This document shows positions 7,262 to 14,605 of a stretch of 14,684 nt of DNA, piece after piece (within the stretch, counting starts at the first letter, position 1; each line of letters opens with the position of its first letter). This DNA comes from Clostridia bacterium. Lineage in GTDB: Bacteria; Bacillota; Clostridia; Oscillospirales; CAG-272. Below the pieces are notes generated by a model. It searched no databases. It saw only the letters and a program-made list of their open reading frames with translations, and had not been told where the DNA came from. A program made the translations under genes and the position numbers. Where the stretch lies: contig JAFTMF010000013.1 of the NCBI GenBank assembly GCA_017452565.1, positions 1 to 14,684 on the forward strand, written 5' to 3'.

Positions 7262-7373
7262 CTATGGACGTACCCAACAACTACTAAGCTCTCACTATCA
7301 TATGAGCACCACGGCGAACATCTACAGCCACCTTGATGCGGTAGCGAAAATAGAAACGGGGGCGTCAATGAAT
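7262..7373 (+). pseudogene. Tyrosine recombinase (phage-type integrase) 3' remnant
   Basis: In the plus frame through 7323 the sequence reads QQLLSSHYHM, then STTANIYSHLDAVAKIETGA. S-T-T-x-x-I-Y-S-H-L is the hallmark of the last catalytic box of tyrosine recombinases, with the nucleophilic Tyr at 7323-7325; a degraded L-G-H-x-x-[MI] box precedes it. No upstream recombinase sequence (Arg or Lys boxes) remains, because a hairpin occupies the adjacent DNA. It is a relic of an integrative element lying exactly at the left edge of a module with different codon use. Confidence 0.6.
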
Positions 7374-7391
7374 GGAAATATGGTTTTCATT

Positions 7392-8174
7392 CTATTCGGT
7401 TTTGTCTCTTTTTCCGTTTCTGTATTCTCGCGGAGAGGTCCCCATTACCGATCTGAAATTTCTGTTGAAGCTTCTTGTCGATTCAAATCCGCATATCATA
7501 GATATTTCAGTGATTCCCTTATCGCTGTTCACGAGAAGATCGCAGGCATAATTGACTCTGTATCTGTTGACGACACCGAGAAAGGAAAGCCTGAAAAATT
7601 TGTTTACCACACCCGACACGTATCTGTAATTATACCCCAGATCGTTTGCCATTTTTTCAAGCGTTATTGGCTCTGTATAGTGAAGGTCAAGATAATCAGC
7701 TATCTTTCTCACGAGAGAATTGCTATCAATATCAAGCCCCTCAACCTTTTCGTTTTCAAGGTAAAGCGCGGCTATCAGATACAGAATCGAGCGTCTTCTG
7801 AACGGGTCGTTCTTAGCATTCTCAATCTTTTGGTAAAGCGCACCGTCATTCAGTGTAATGACCGGATGATGCGCACCGTCAGTGTGCACCGCTCTTCTTA
7901 ATTCCGGAATATGGTCGTGTGAAAAAACGACCACCCAGCTTTTACTGTGTAATACGGTTGAAAAGGCATGCGGCTGATTCGGATGGATCAGCGCACCCTC
8001 GCCTTTTTTGACGATAAACTCTTGATCGCAGATTCTGACCGTCATTTCCCCCTCTTCCACGTATATGAATTCGTAATTTTGGTGAAGATGAAGGGGAAAA
8101 ACAAAGTCAGAACTTATATCCGGTGTCATCCAGAAATAATCGTTATCCGAAGAATGGATCTGCTCGTAAAACAT
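7392..8174 (-). CDS. AraC-family transcriptional regulator, divergent from the ThuA-like operon
   Basis: A 260-residue protein starting at ATG 8174 with AAGAGG five bases upstream. Residues about 20-75 form a cupin sensor (FPLHLHQNYEFIYVEEG, KKGEGALIHPNQPHAF, including the His-x-His pair). Residues about 155-255 form the AraC double helix-turn-helix, with ITLEKMANDLGYNYRYVSGV as the first reading helix and ITEISMICGFESTRSFNRNF as the second, and the usual G-T-S-P-R-E-Y-R ending. The gene diverges from the ThuA-like/dehydrogenase pair across 121 nt, and the two promoters abut, so it very probably controls that operon and itself in response to a sugar or sugar derivative. Codon use matches the adjacent module rather than the outer genes. 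Confidence 0.9.
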   Translation of the reverse strand: MFYEQIHSSDNDYFWMTPDISSDFVFPLHLHQNYEFIYVEEGEMTVRICDQEFIVKKGEGALIHPNQPHAFSTVLHSKSWVVVFSHDHIPELRRAVHTDGAHHPVITLNDGALYQKIENAKNDPFRRRSILYLIAALYLENEKVEGLDIDSNSLVRKIADYLDLHYTEPITLEKMANDLGYNYRYVSGVVNKFFRLSFLGVVNRYRVNYACDLLVNSDKGITEISMICGFESTRSFNRNFRSVMGTSPREYRNGKRDKTE

Positions 8175-8207
8175 ATATGCCTCTTACAATGTGAACTTTT
8201 GTCTTAT

Positions 8208-8236
8208 ATTATACACGCGTTTTCTTGAAAAATCAA
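8208..8236 (-). promoter_or_regulatory. Promoter of the divergent AraC gene
   Basis: On the minus strand -35 TTGATT (8236-8231), a 17-nt spacer and a perfect -10 TATAAT (8213-8208). The predicted start is near 8201, about 27 nt ahead of the ATG at 8174. Its -35 box directly abuts the -35 box of the opposite promoter. Confidence 0.8.
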
Positions 8237-8253
8237 GCGCACTGTAATAAAAT
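8225..8253 (+). promoter_or_regulatory. Promoter of the ThuA-like/dehydrogenase operon, with overlapping palindrome
   Basis: -35 TTGAAA (8225-8230), a 17-nt spacer and -10 TAAAAT (8248-8253); the predicted start is near 8260, 36 nt before the ATG. The two divergent -35 boxes together make the palindrome CTTGA-AAAA-TCAAG (8224-8237), a candidate operator whose occupancy would affect both promoters at once. Confidence 0.78.
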
Positions 8254-8295
8254 ATAGATGGATAATCTTATTTCTTTACAAGGAGGATTCTCATT

Positions 8296-9018
8296 ATGAA
8301 AAAAGCACTTATTTTCCAAGGCGGCTGGGACGGACACGAGCCCGCTTTGGTTTCCCGGCGGTTTGGAAAAGCACTTGAACAGCTCGGCTTTTCGGTAGAG
8401 ATCGAGGAGGGCGTTGACTGCCTTGCCGACAGAGACAGACTCATGACCTACGATCTGATCGTTCCCTGCCCGACGGGCGGAGAGATCCCCGATCACTGTG
8501 TCAGAAATATTTCGTACGCAGTATCGAGAGGTGTGGGACTTGCAGGCTGTCACGGTGGAATGTGTGACGCGTTCAGAACTGCCACCGAATGGCAGTTCAT
8601 GACGGGCGGACAGTGGGTATCGCACCCCGGCGGCGACGGTGTGGAATATACCGTAAACATCTGCCACGGAACGAGCCCCATTACCGAAGGAATTACCGAT
8701 TTCAAGGTATGCTCGGAGCAGTATTATCTCCACATAGACCCTGCAGTTGAGGTTCTTGCTACAACGCGTTTCCCTCTTGTCAATTATTATCACGCTGCAA
8801 ACAAGCCGGTTGATATGCCCGTTGTGTGGACGAAATTCTGGGGACACGGACGTGTTTTCTACTGCTCTCTCGGTCATCACGATGACGTTTTCGATCATTC
8901 GCCCAGCGCAATGGTTCTGATGGAACGCGGAATGCTTTGGGCGTCGGGCGGTAAAGAATATCTTGAAAAGAGTTCTCTTGACCCCGAAATGTACGAAAAC
9001 AGCGCAAAAATGTACTGA
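8296..9018 (+). CDS. ThuA-like family protein
   Basis: A 240-residue cytoplasmic protein; ATG 8296 follows AGGAGG (8281-8286). The sequence has the class I glutamine-amidotransferase-like fold of the ThuA family: an opening strand ALIFQGGWDGHEP (4-16), VEIEEGVDCLAD (34-45), the GCHGGMCDAFR elbow (84-94), GGQWVSHPGG (104-113), and a closing GHGRVFYCSLGHHDDVF segment with conserved His and Asp. Full family length is present. ThuA of rhizobia works with the Gfo/Idh/MocA dehydrogenase ThuB in a 3-keto-disaccharide route for trehalose and related sugars. A dehydrogenase of that superfamily follows 32 nt downstream here, which supports a role in keto-sugar processing. The actual substrate is unknown, so no gene symbol is given. 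Confidence 0.85.
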   Translation: MKKALIFQGGWDGHEPALVSRRFGKALEQLGFSVEIEEGVDCLADRDRLMTYDLIVPCPTGGEIPDHCVRNISYAVSRGVGLAGCHGGMCDAFRTATEWQFMTGGQWVSHPGGDGVEYTVNICHGTSPITEGITDFKVCSEQYYLHIDPAVEVLATTRFPLVNYYHAANKPVDMPVVWTKFWGHGRVFYCSLGHHDDVFDHSPSAMVLMERGMLWASGGKEYLEKSSLDPEMYENSAKMY

Positions 9019-9050
9019 TGAAAGAATAATACGAACAAGGAGAATAGTTT

Positions 9051-10148
9051 ATGATTAACGTAGGTATTGTAGGTGTAGGTTGCATAAGCGGAATTTATCT
9101 CAAAAATCTTCACGAGGTATTCAGCGGACTTCACCTTGTAGCAGTTTGCGACCTGATAAAAGAAAGAGCGCTGAACGCTCAGAAGGAATACAATATTCCC
9201 AAGGTTTATGACACAATGGAGGAACTTTTCGCCGATCCCGAGATCGACGTGGTTCTCAATCTCACTCGTCCTTATCAGCACTATGAGGTTTCAAAGGCGG
9301 CACTTCTTGCAGGCAAGCACGTTTATTCGGAAAAGCCTCTGGGCGCAGACCTGGAAGAAGGTATCGAGCTGGTGCGTCTCGCCAAGGAAAAGGGACTTCT
9401 CATAGGCGGCGCTCCCGACACCTTTCTGGGCGCCGGAATACAGACCTGCAGAAAGCTGATTGAGGACGGACTGATCGGAGAGGTGATCGGCGGAAGATGC
9501 GTGATGGCAAGCCACGGCGTTGAATCCTGGCATCCCGATCCCGACTTTTACTATCAGAGAGGCGGCGGACCGCTTTTCGATATGGGGCCTTACTATATCA
9601 CCGCACTGATCAATCTTCTCGGCGGAATCAAGAGCGTTTACGGATACAGCAAGACGGCTTACCAAACAAGACTCATTACCGCAAAGCCTCACGAGGGCGA
9701 GATCATCGAGGTAAACACGCCCACTCACATAGAATCCTTCCTTACCTTCGACTGCGGTGCCGTAGTTTCGCTTCTCACATCCTTTGACGTATATAGCACT
9801 AAGCAAACCAATATCGAACTATACGGTACAAAGGGCACTCTCTACGTTCCCGACCCCAACTGGTTCGGCGGAACGATCACCTTCTTTAACGGTGAAACGG
9901 GCAAGAGCGAAGAATATCCTCTCGTCTTTGACTACTCCGAGAATTCGCGTTGCTTGGGTCTTGCCGATATTGCGAAGGAAATTGAGGGCGCACGTGCTTC
10001 CCGTACTACTTCCAAGCAGACCTTCCACGTTCTGGAGGTTATGGCAAGCGTGATGAAGAGTGCTGAAATCGGCACACCCGTTACTCTCACATCTCACTTT
10101 GAGCGGGAAGCTCCGATGGATCCTACTCTTCCCCACGGAGAACTTTAA
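9051..10148 (+). CDS. Gfo/Idh/MocA-family NAD(P)-dependent oxidoreductase
   Basis: A complete 365-residue enzyme with AAGGAG upstream of ATG 9051. It has the N-terminal Rossmann turn VGIVGVGCISGIYLKNL (4-20), the EKP signature in YSEKPLG (92-98) and the substrate-site helix GGPLFDMGPYYITALINLLG (residues 172-191), where D-x-G-x-Y is the conserved pattern. A beta-sheet domain carrying FGGTITFF closes the active site. It would oxidise a sugar hydroxyl or reduce a keto-sugar using a nicotinamide cofactor. It is co-transcribed with the ThuA-like gene (32-nt gap) and probably exchanges a keto-sugar with it, by analogy with ThuB/ThuA. Unlike the broken copy at 305-1282, this one is intact. Substrate specificity cannot be read from the sequence. 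Confidence 0.92.
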   Translation: MINVGIVGVGCISGIYLKNLHEVFSGLHLVAVCDLIKERALNAQKEYNIPKVYDTMEELFADPEIDVVLNLTRPYQHYEVSKAALLAGKHVYSEKPLGADLEEGIELVRLAKEKGLLIGGAPDTFLGAGIQTCRKLIEDGLIGEVIGGRCVMASHGVESWHPDPDFYYQRGGGPLFDMGPYYITALINLLGGIKSVYGYSKTAYQTRLITAKPHEGEIIEVNTPTHIESFLTFDCGAVVSLLTSFDVYSTKQTNIELYGTKGTLYVPDPNWFGGTITFFNGETGKSEEYPLVFDYSENSRCLGLADIAKEIEGARASRTTSKQTFHVLEVMASVMKSAEIGTPVTLTSHFEREAPMDPTLPHGEL

Positions 10149-10236
10149 GAGATTCGAAACATATGCAGGAATACCAAAAGGCTTGACGAATCAGCGTTCT
10201 GCCCTCTCTTTCTTTCGAATCTATCCACAAACGAAC

Positions 10237-10261
10237 AAGGGTGACCGAATCGGTCACCCTT
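10237..10261. terminator. Hairpin terminator of the ThuA-like/dehydrogenase operon
   Basis: AAGGGTGACCG and CGGTCACCCTT form an 11-bp stem with an AAT loop, 88 nt after the dehydrogenase stop. T-tracts are short on both sides (TTTGCTC on plus, TTGTTCGTTTG on minus), so termination efficiency is uncertain. It also lies eight bases downstream of the stop of a possible minus-strand gene remnant at 10269. Confidence 0.65.
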
Positions 10262-10268
10262 TGCTCAT

Positions 10269-10368
10269 TCATAGAGCTATTCTCATCTCCTCGATAACAT
10301 CACGTACGCCAATCAAAGAGACCCCGATCTGTGAAAACAGGGTTGAAAACCCAGCGTTTTCATGATAT
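10269..10368 (-). pseudogene. Possible minus-strand gene remnant (about 32 codons)
   Basis: A minus-strand frame reads AGFSTLFSQIGVSLIGVRDV then IEEMRIAL and TGA, immediately ahead of the hairpin at 10237-10261. The residue pattern resembles a natural C-terminus and the stop-terminator spacing is what a real gene end shows, but I do not recognise a family. It runs into the promoter of the response-regulator gene, so anything upstream has been lost. It may be coincidence. Confidence 0.25.
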
Positions 10369-10371
10369 AAT
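10343..10371 (+). promoter_or_regulatory. Promoter of the response regulator-kinase-DUF2079 operon
   Basis: -35 TTGAAA (10343-10348), a 17-nt spacer and a perfect -10 TATAAT (10366-10371) preceded by TGA, an extended -10. Two direct GAAAAC repeats 12 nt apart (10333-10338 and 10345-10350) and nested inverted repeats (GGGTT/AACCC and GAAAAC/GTTTTC) cover the -35 region, plausible autoregulator sites. Confidence 0.85.
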
Positions 10372-10433
10372 AGGATTGCTTATTCTGCATAGCATACTGT
10401 CACGCTTTTAGCAGTGATTGGAAAGGATACTCT

Positions 10434-11138
10434 ATGATCGATACCTATCAAATTCTCGTTGTGGATGATGACCGATCCATCGTACACATCATCGAAACAG
10501 CCCTGAAGCAGGCGGGCTATCACGTATTGACGGCATTCGATGGAGAGGCTGCCTGCGAGATTGTGAATACCCGTCAACCGCACCTGATCATTATGGACGT
10601 GATGATGCCGCATTGCAACGGAATCATTGCTACGATGCGGATTCGCAAGGACAACAACGTTCCCATTCTGATGCTGTCTGCCAAAGCAGAGGGATCGGAT
10701 CGGGTTTTAGGACTGGAAGCAGGGGCAGACGATTACCTGGTCAAGCCCTTCTATCAGCAGGAACTGCTGGCAAGAGTGAAGGCACTTTTGCGCCGCTACG
10801 ACGATTTAGGCTCTATCCGTGAAATCAAATCCGATGAGCAAATTCAAGTTGGCAATATCATTTTGAATACCGCCACCAAGCAGCTCATCGTACGCGGTGA
10901 GGCGGTTCGGCTCACCGCAACCGAATACAAGATTCTGCAGGTGATGATGTCCAGTCCCGGACGGGTATTCTCTGCGGAGGAGATTTATGGCAGGGTTTGG
11001 CAAAGCGATGCCTACGCCGTAGAAAACACTGTGATGGTGCACATCAGCCGTATCAGAGAGAAATTGGAGCTAAATCCGAAAAAGCCGGAATATCTGAAAG
11101 TAGTTTGGGGGATTGGGTATGTCTTTGAAGCGCCGTAA
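10434..11138 (+). CDS. OmpR/PhoB-family response regulator (VanR-like)
   Basis: A 234-residue protein starting at ATG 10434 with AAAGGA six bases upstream. The receiver domain (about 5-118) has the acidic pocket D11-D12-D13, phospho-acceptor D55 in IIMDVMMP, S82 and K104 in the YLVKPF turn, so phosphorylation is expected to work. The C-terminal winged helix (about 135-232) has LTATEYKILQVMMSSPGRVF, then VENTVMVHISRIREKLE as recognition helix and the VWGIGYVF hairpin. The kinase gene overlaps its 3' end by 20 nt and must be its cognate partner. It probably autoregulates the operon through the repeats at the promoter. The signal and other targets are unknown. Confidence 0.95.
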   Translation: MIDTYQILVVDDDRSIVHIIETALKQAGYHVLTAFDGEAACEIVNTRQPHLIIMDVMMPHCNGIIATMRIRKDNNVPILMLSAKAEGSDRVLGLEAGADDYLVKPFYQQELLARVKALLRRYDDLGSIREIKSDEQIQVGNIILNTATKQLIVRGEAVRLTATEYKILQVMMSSPGRVFSAEEIYGRVWQSDAYAVENTVMVHISRIREKLELNPKKPEYLKVVWGIGYVFEAP

Positions 11139-12660
11139 TATCATTGCTTGGATTCTCATTCTGTTTTCTGCGATGTGTTGGATCTTCGGAAAGCAGATGC
11201 TATCGAGCAGTAACGTTAGTTCCGATGTCAGCACCAATCTTGTGGATACCACCACGACTACCATATCTACCTCTACCATTCTGCAACAATCAACAGAAGT
11301 CACTTATCCTCTTCTCCCGGACACTCCAATAGATACGCCTGCAGATGGAAAGGATGAACCTCCTCGTCCGAATGCACTTCCCACGATTGCAGGCAATGCC
11401 CTCTGCATTGCGGCGATCGTGCTGGCAGGAGTGGCAATCTTCGTGTTCCGTCAAAAGGATCCTCTACTGGGAGCGGACGGAATCGCTATAACGGCGGCCG
11501 TTTATTTCGCATACGTGGGAAATAACGGATGGATATACGCCTTGCATCCTACTATCGTCAATATTTTGGTTATCGGCTGGATGCTGCTCTGCATTCGGGA
11601 GCTTTGGGGATGGGTACTTTCCAAATGCTCGCTTTCTTGGTGCATCTCCAAGCGGCTGAGCAACCGCTGCCCGGTTCCTCAGCTGTCGCTGCTGGCTTTG
11701 GTGGGATGGATCATCCTTTCTTTGCTGATATTCTTTTACGTGGAATACCGATACGCACTCTATCTTGCCTCCCTGCTCTGCGCCGCGGTATCGGGCTTTT
11801 TCGGAGTCCTCTGGTTGTGGAAATACGGCTCGGATTTGAACCATTTTCAAAAGCAACTGAACCGCTATCAGCAAGGTTTGACCATTGAAGTGAAAAACGG
11901 CACTTTTCAGCCCATCGAAGCACAGCTGTTGGAGGTGCAAGCCCAGCACGAAGAGGCGATTCGGACTGCCGTTACCAGCGAGCGATTCAAGGTAGAGCTG
12001 ATCTCCAACGTTTCTCACGATCTGCGCACACCTCTGACTTCTATCCTCGGTTACAGCGAACTGCTCAAGGGCGAAGCACTTACTCCCGAAGGGCAAGAGC
12101 AGCTACACCGTCTGCATCAAAAAGCCGGCTATATGAACGATTTGGTGGAATCGTTGTTCGAGCTGACCAAAGTTTCCAGCGGCGTTGCCGAAAGCAAGCA
12201 GGAGGAGATTGACCTCATTCGCCTTTTGGAGCAAACCATTGGGTTGTTCGAGGATCAGCTGGTCAGCGCAGGACTCACCGTCCGCCGCCATTATAGTTCG
12301 GATACAGTTCTTCTCACCACCGATGGCGCCCGAATGCATCAGGTATTTGCCAATCTTTTGGGTAACGCCATCAAATATGCGCTGAGCGGAACTCGCATTC
12401 ATTTGGAAGTTACGGAGAATGAGAGCAACTTCCGCATTCGGATGACCAATACCGCCTCCTATGAAATGGACTTCAGTCCTGACGAAATTATGCAACGCTT
12501 TGCCCGTGGAGATAAAGCCAGATCTACCCAAGGAAGCGGCCTCGGGCTTGCGATTGCCCAGACCTACACCGAATCGGTAGGCGGAACTTTCCACGTTTCG
12601 GTAGATGGCGATCAGTTCAATGCCATCGTGGAGCTTCCCAAAACTGAAAGAGTTTTGTAA
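11119..12660 (+). CDS. Membrane sensor histidine kinase
   Basis: Start set at ATG 11119 (MSLKRRN), which has GGGGGA six bases upstream and lies inside the response-regulator gene; TTG 11113 is the other candidate. The 513-residue protein has a first membrane helix (about 7-24), a Thr/Ser/Pro-rich outer loop of about 60 residues, then four or five more helices between about 92 and 236. A dimerisation helix with SNVSHDLRTPLTSILGYSELL follows (phospho-His about 300), then an ATPase domain with N box HQVFANLLGNAIKYA (about 407-421) and G2 box GSGLGLAIAQ (about 472-481). The usual D-x-G-x-G G1 box is replaced by TNTASYEMDF, a variant seen in many Firmicutes kinases of this type. The sensing loop lacks a known domain, so the stimulus is unknown, perhaps envelope state, given the following gene. 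Confidence 0.92.
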   Translation: MSLKRRNIIAWILILFSAMCWIFGKQMLSSSNVSSDVSTNLVDTTTTTISTSTILQQSTEVTYPLLPDTPIDTPADGKDEPPRPNALPTIAGNALCIAAIVLAGVAIFVFRQKDPLLGADGIAITAAVYFAYVGNNGWIYALHPTIVNILVIGWMLLCIRELWGWVLSKCSLSWCISKRLSNRCPVPQLSLLALVGWIILSLLIFFYVEYRYALYLASLLCAAVSGFFGVLWLWKYGSDLNHFQKQLNRYQQGLTIEVKNGTFQPIEAQLLEVQAQHEEAIRTAVTSERFKVELISNVSHDLRTPLTSILGYSELLKGEALTPEGQEQLHRLHQKAGYMNDLVESLFELTKVSSGVAESKQEEIDLIRLLEQTIGLFEDQLVSAGLTVRRHYSSDTVLLTTDGARMHQVFANLLGNAIKYALSGTRIHLEVTENESNFRIRMTNTASYEMDFSPDEIMQRFARGDKARSTQGSGLGLAIAQTYTESVGGTFHVSVDGDQFNAIVELPKTERVL

Positions 12661-12685
12661 GATTTATCTCCTCTCTTTTGAAAGA

Positions 12686-12716
12686 CACCCTCTGTACAAT
12701 ATCGGTACAGGGGGTG
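12686..12716 (+). promoter_or_regulatory. Hairpin masking the ribosome binding site of the DUF2079 gene
   Basis: CACCCTCTGTAC (12686-12697) pairs with GTACAGGGGGTG (12705-12716), one U-G wobble, across a 7-nt loop. The right arm contains GGGGG (12710-12714), the only Shine-Dalgarno-like sequence ahead of ATG 12722. No U-tract follows, so it is not a terminator. It should limit translation of the membrane protein relative to the kinase. Confidence 0.6.
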
Positions 12717-12721
12717 CTCTT

Positions 12722-14596
12722 ATGTTCAAACATAAATTTCACATTCCACAAGGGGTCGATTGGCCCGATATGTTTCGCAAACTGCTATTGGCATGGCTGG
12801 TAGCTATAACGGTCGAGTATGTTCTTCTGCCTAAAGATCTTCGGAATTTGGCGGAGGTGGACGGTCTTGCACAGATGTCTATCGTTCGGGTAGGCTGCAT
12901 TGCCCTCGGTATGATGATCCTTTTGCTGTGCCTCTCACGCTTTGATAGTTGCGCCCGAATCGAGCGCATCGGGATCGCGGTTACCTTCGCCGGGCTTGCG
13001 ATTACTACCTTAATTTCATCGTTTACGTGGCCATTTTTAGTGGCTTGCTTATTGATTTTTGCAGTTTTAGTGGTATTCGCTATCTTGGGCAGAACCCGTA
13101 CACCTGAGCCAACTGTTGTATCTGCCAAGACGTCCAAAATTCCCCTTTGGTTCACGATCGGATTGTCGGTTGCGTTTTTCCTGTTTGTCTGTGCGTGGTC
13201 AGTAGGCAGAGTGTACAGCTTCTCCACGCCTACCTATGATTTCGGCATCTTTGCGCAGATGTTTCACAATATGAAGGAGGGCGGTCTGCCACTGACACCG
13301 CTGGAACGGGACGGTTTGCTTTCCCACTTTGCAGTGCACGTCTCCCCTATTTACTACCTTCTGTTGCCCTTCTATTGGCTGTTTCCCACGCCCGCAACTT
13401 TGCAGGTACTGCAGACAGCCGTCATTACCTCTGCCGTTATTCCCCTTTGGCTGATCGGCAAGCATCACGGGCTCAGCGGGGCGCAACGAATGCTGATTTG
13501 TACTATGTGGATGCTATATCCGGCATTTGCAGGCGGTACAAGCTATGATATTCACGAAAACTGTTTTCTGACACCGTTACTTCTGTGGGTGCTTTACGGC
13601 ATTGACCGAAAGAATACGGCGATCATCGTAATCGCTACTGTTCTGACGCTGTCCGTCAAGGAAGACGCAGCGGTTTACATCGCCGTGATTGCCCTTTGGC
13701 TGATTGTAAAAACGCTTGTCAGCAATCGAAAAGGGGCGGCTTATTCGCTCCTGATGGGGATTGGAATGTTGTGCGCTTCCCTGCTCTGGTTCTTCTTGGC
13801 TACCCATTATCTTGCCGAAAGCGGTGACGGCGTGATGACCTACCGCTACGAGAACTTTCTATACAACGGATCATCCTCGCTTGCAACCGTGATCCAAGTA
13901 GTCCTGCTCAGCCCAATGAAAGCGGTTTATGAATGCGTCGATAGCGATAAACTGCGCTTCATTGCGCTCACTCTTCTGCCGCTCTTGGGCCTGCCGCTGG
14001 TCACCAGACGATATGAACGTTATATTTTGCTCATTCCCTATCTCCTCATTAATCTGATGTCCGATTATCCGTACCAACACGATATTTTCTTCCAGTATTC
14101 CTTCGGAACCACAGCCCTGCTTGTCTATCTCACCGTGGTAAACTTAGCTGATCTGAAGATTCGTCCACTGCGCTGGATTTCTTTGATTGGATCTGCCGTC
14201 GTATGCGCTGTATGCTTTGGCTTTGTGATTGCACCTACCGCAATCTATTATCCCGTACAAGCGATCCGAAACTATGACCATTATCAAACCATCCGGGATA
14301 CGCTGGACTGTATCCCCGAGGATGCTTCGGTTACTGCCACCACATTCTATACCACTCATCTCTCCCGGCGTGAAGCGCTCTATGACATATATTACTGCTC
14401 GGAAGAGCACCTTTTAGATAGCGACTATATTGTGCTGAATCCGTGCGCCGTCGATGAATATGCACTATACGCCACCGAAGGCAAAGAGGATGGCTTTGAG
14501 CAGTTGGTACGATTGTTGGAGGCAAACGGATATGAGGAGTATCAGTCCGTAGAGAATGCGCTGGTCATCTACCGGTCAAAGGCATCATCCGATTAG
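12722..14596 (+). CDS. DUF2079-family polytopic membrane protein
   Basis: A 624-residue protein; ATG 12722 (MFKHKFH) is chosen because GGGGG lies 7 nt upstream and the first membrane helix starts soon after, though the frame is open further upstream into the kinase gene. About a dozen hydrophobic helices are visible (first about 20-36, last about 520-540), with a soluble C-terminal tail of some 80 residues. Family marks are TYDFGIFAQM (171-180), SHFAVHVSPIYYLLLPFYWL (201-220), a YDIHENCF loop and SVKEDAAVY further on, matching the acidic and histidine motifs of DUF2079 (predicted GT-C-like, glycosyltransferase-type membrane fold). The function is unproven; transfer of a lipid-linked sugar to envelope material is a reasonable guess. 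It follows the kinase by 61 nt in the same operon, with a hairpin over its ribosome binding site. Confidence 0.85.
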   Translation: MFKHKFHIPQGVDWPDMFRKLLLAWLVAITVEYVLLPKDLRNLAEVDGLAQMSIVRVGCIALGMMILLLCLSRFDSCARIERIGIAVTFAGLAITTLISSFTWPFLVACLLIFAVLVVFAILGRTRTPEPTVVSAKTSKIPLWFTIGLSVAFFLFVCAWSVGRVYSFSTPTYDFGIFAQMFHNMKEGGLPLTPLERDGLLSHFAVHVSPIYYLLLPFYWLFPTPATLQVLQTAVITSAVIPLWLIGKHHGLSGAQRMLICTMWMLYPAFAGGTSYDIHENCFLTPLLLWVLYGIDRKNTAIIVIATVLTLSVKEDAAVYIAVIALWLIVKTLVSNRKGAAYSLLMGIGMLCASLLWFFLATHYLAESGDGVMTYRYENFLYNGSSSLATVIQVVLLSPMKAVYECVDSDKLRFIALTLLPLLGLPLVTRRYERYILLIPYLLINLMSDYPYQHDIFFQYSFGTTALLVYLTVVNLADLKIRPLRWISLIGSAVVCAVCFGFVIAPTAIYYPVQAIRNYDHYQTIRDTLDCIPEDASVTATTFYTTHLSRREALYDIYYCSEEHLLDSDYIVLNPCAVDEYALYATEGKEDGFEQLVRLLEANGYEEYQSVENALVIYRSKASSD

Positions 14597-14605
14597 TGCA
14601 ATCAT

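Noticed and set aside
7374..7901. Plus-strand frame continuing past the integrase remnant to 7901
   Set aside because: Beyond about 7373 it is the antisense of the AraC gene; only the first part resembles protein.
12678..12700. TTGAAA...TACAAT before the DUF2079 gene as an internal promoter
   Set aside because: Only 11 nt separate the boxes, too short for a sigma-A promoter.
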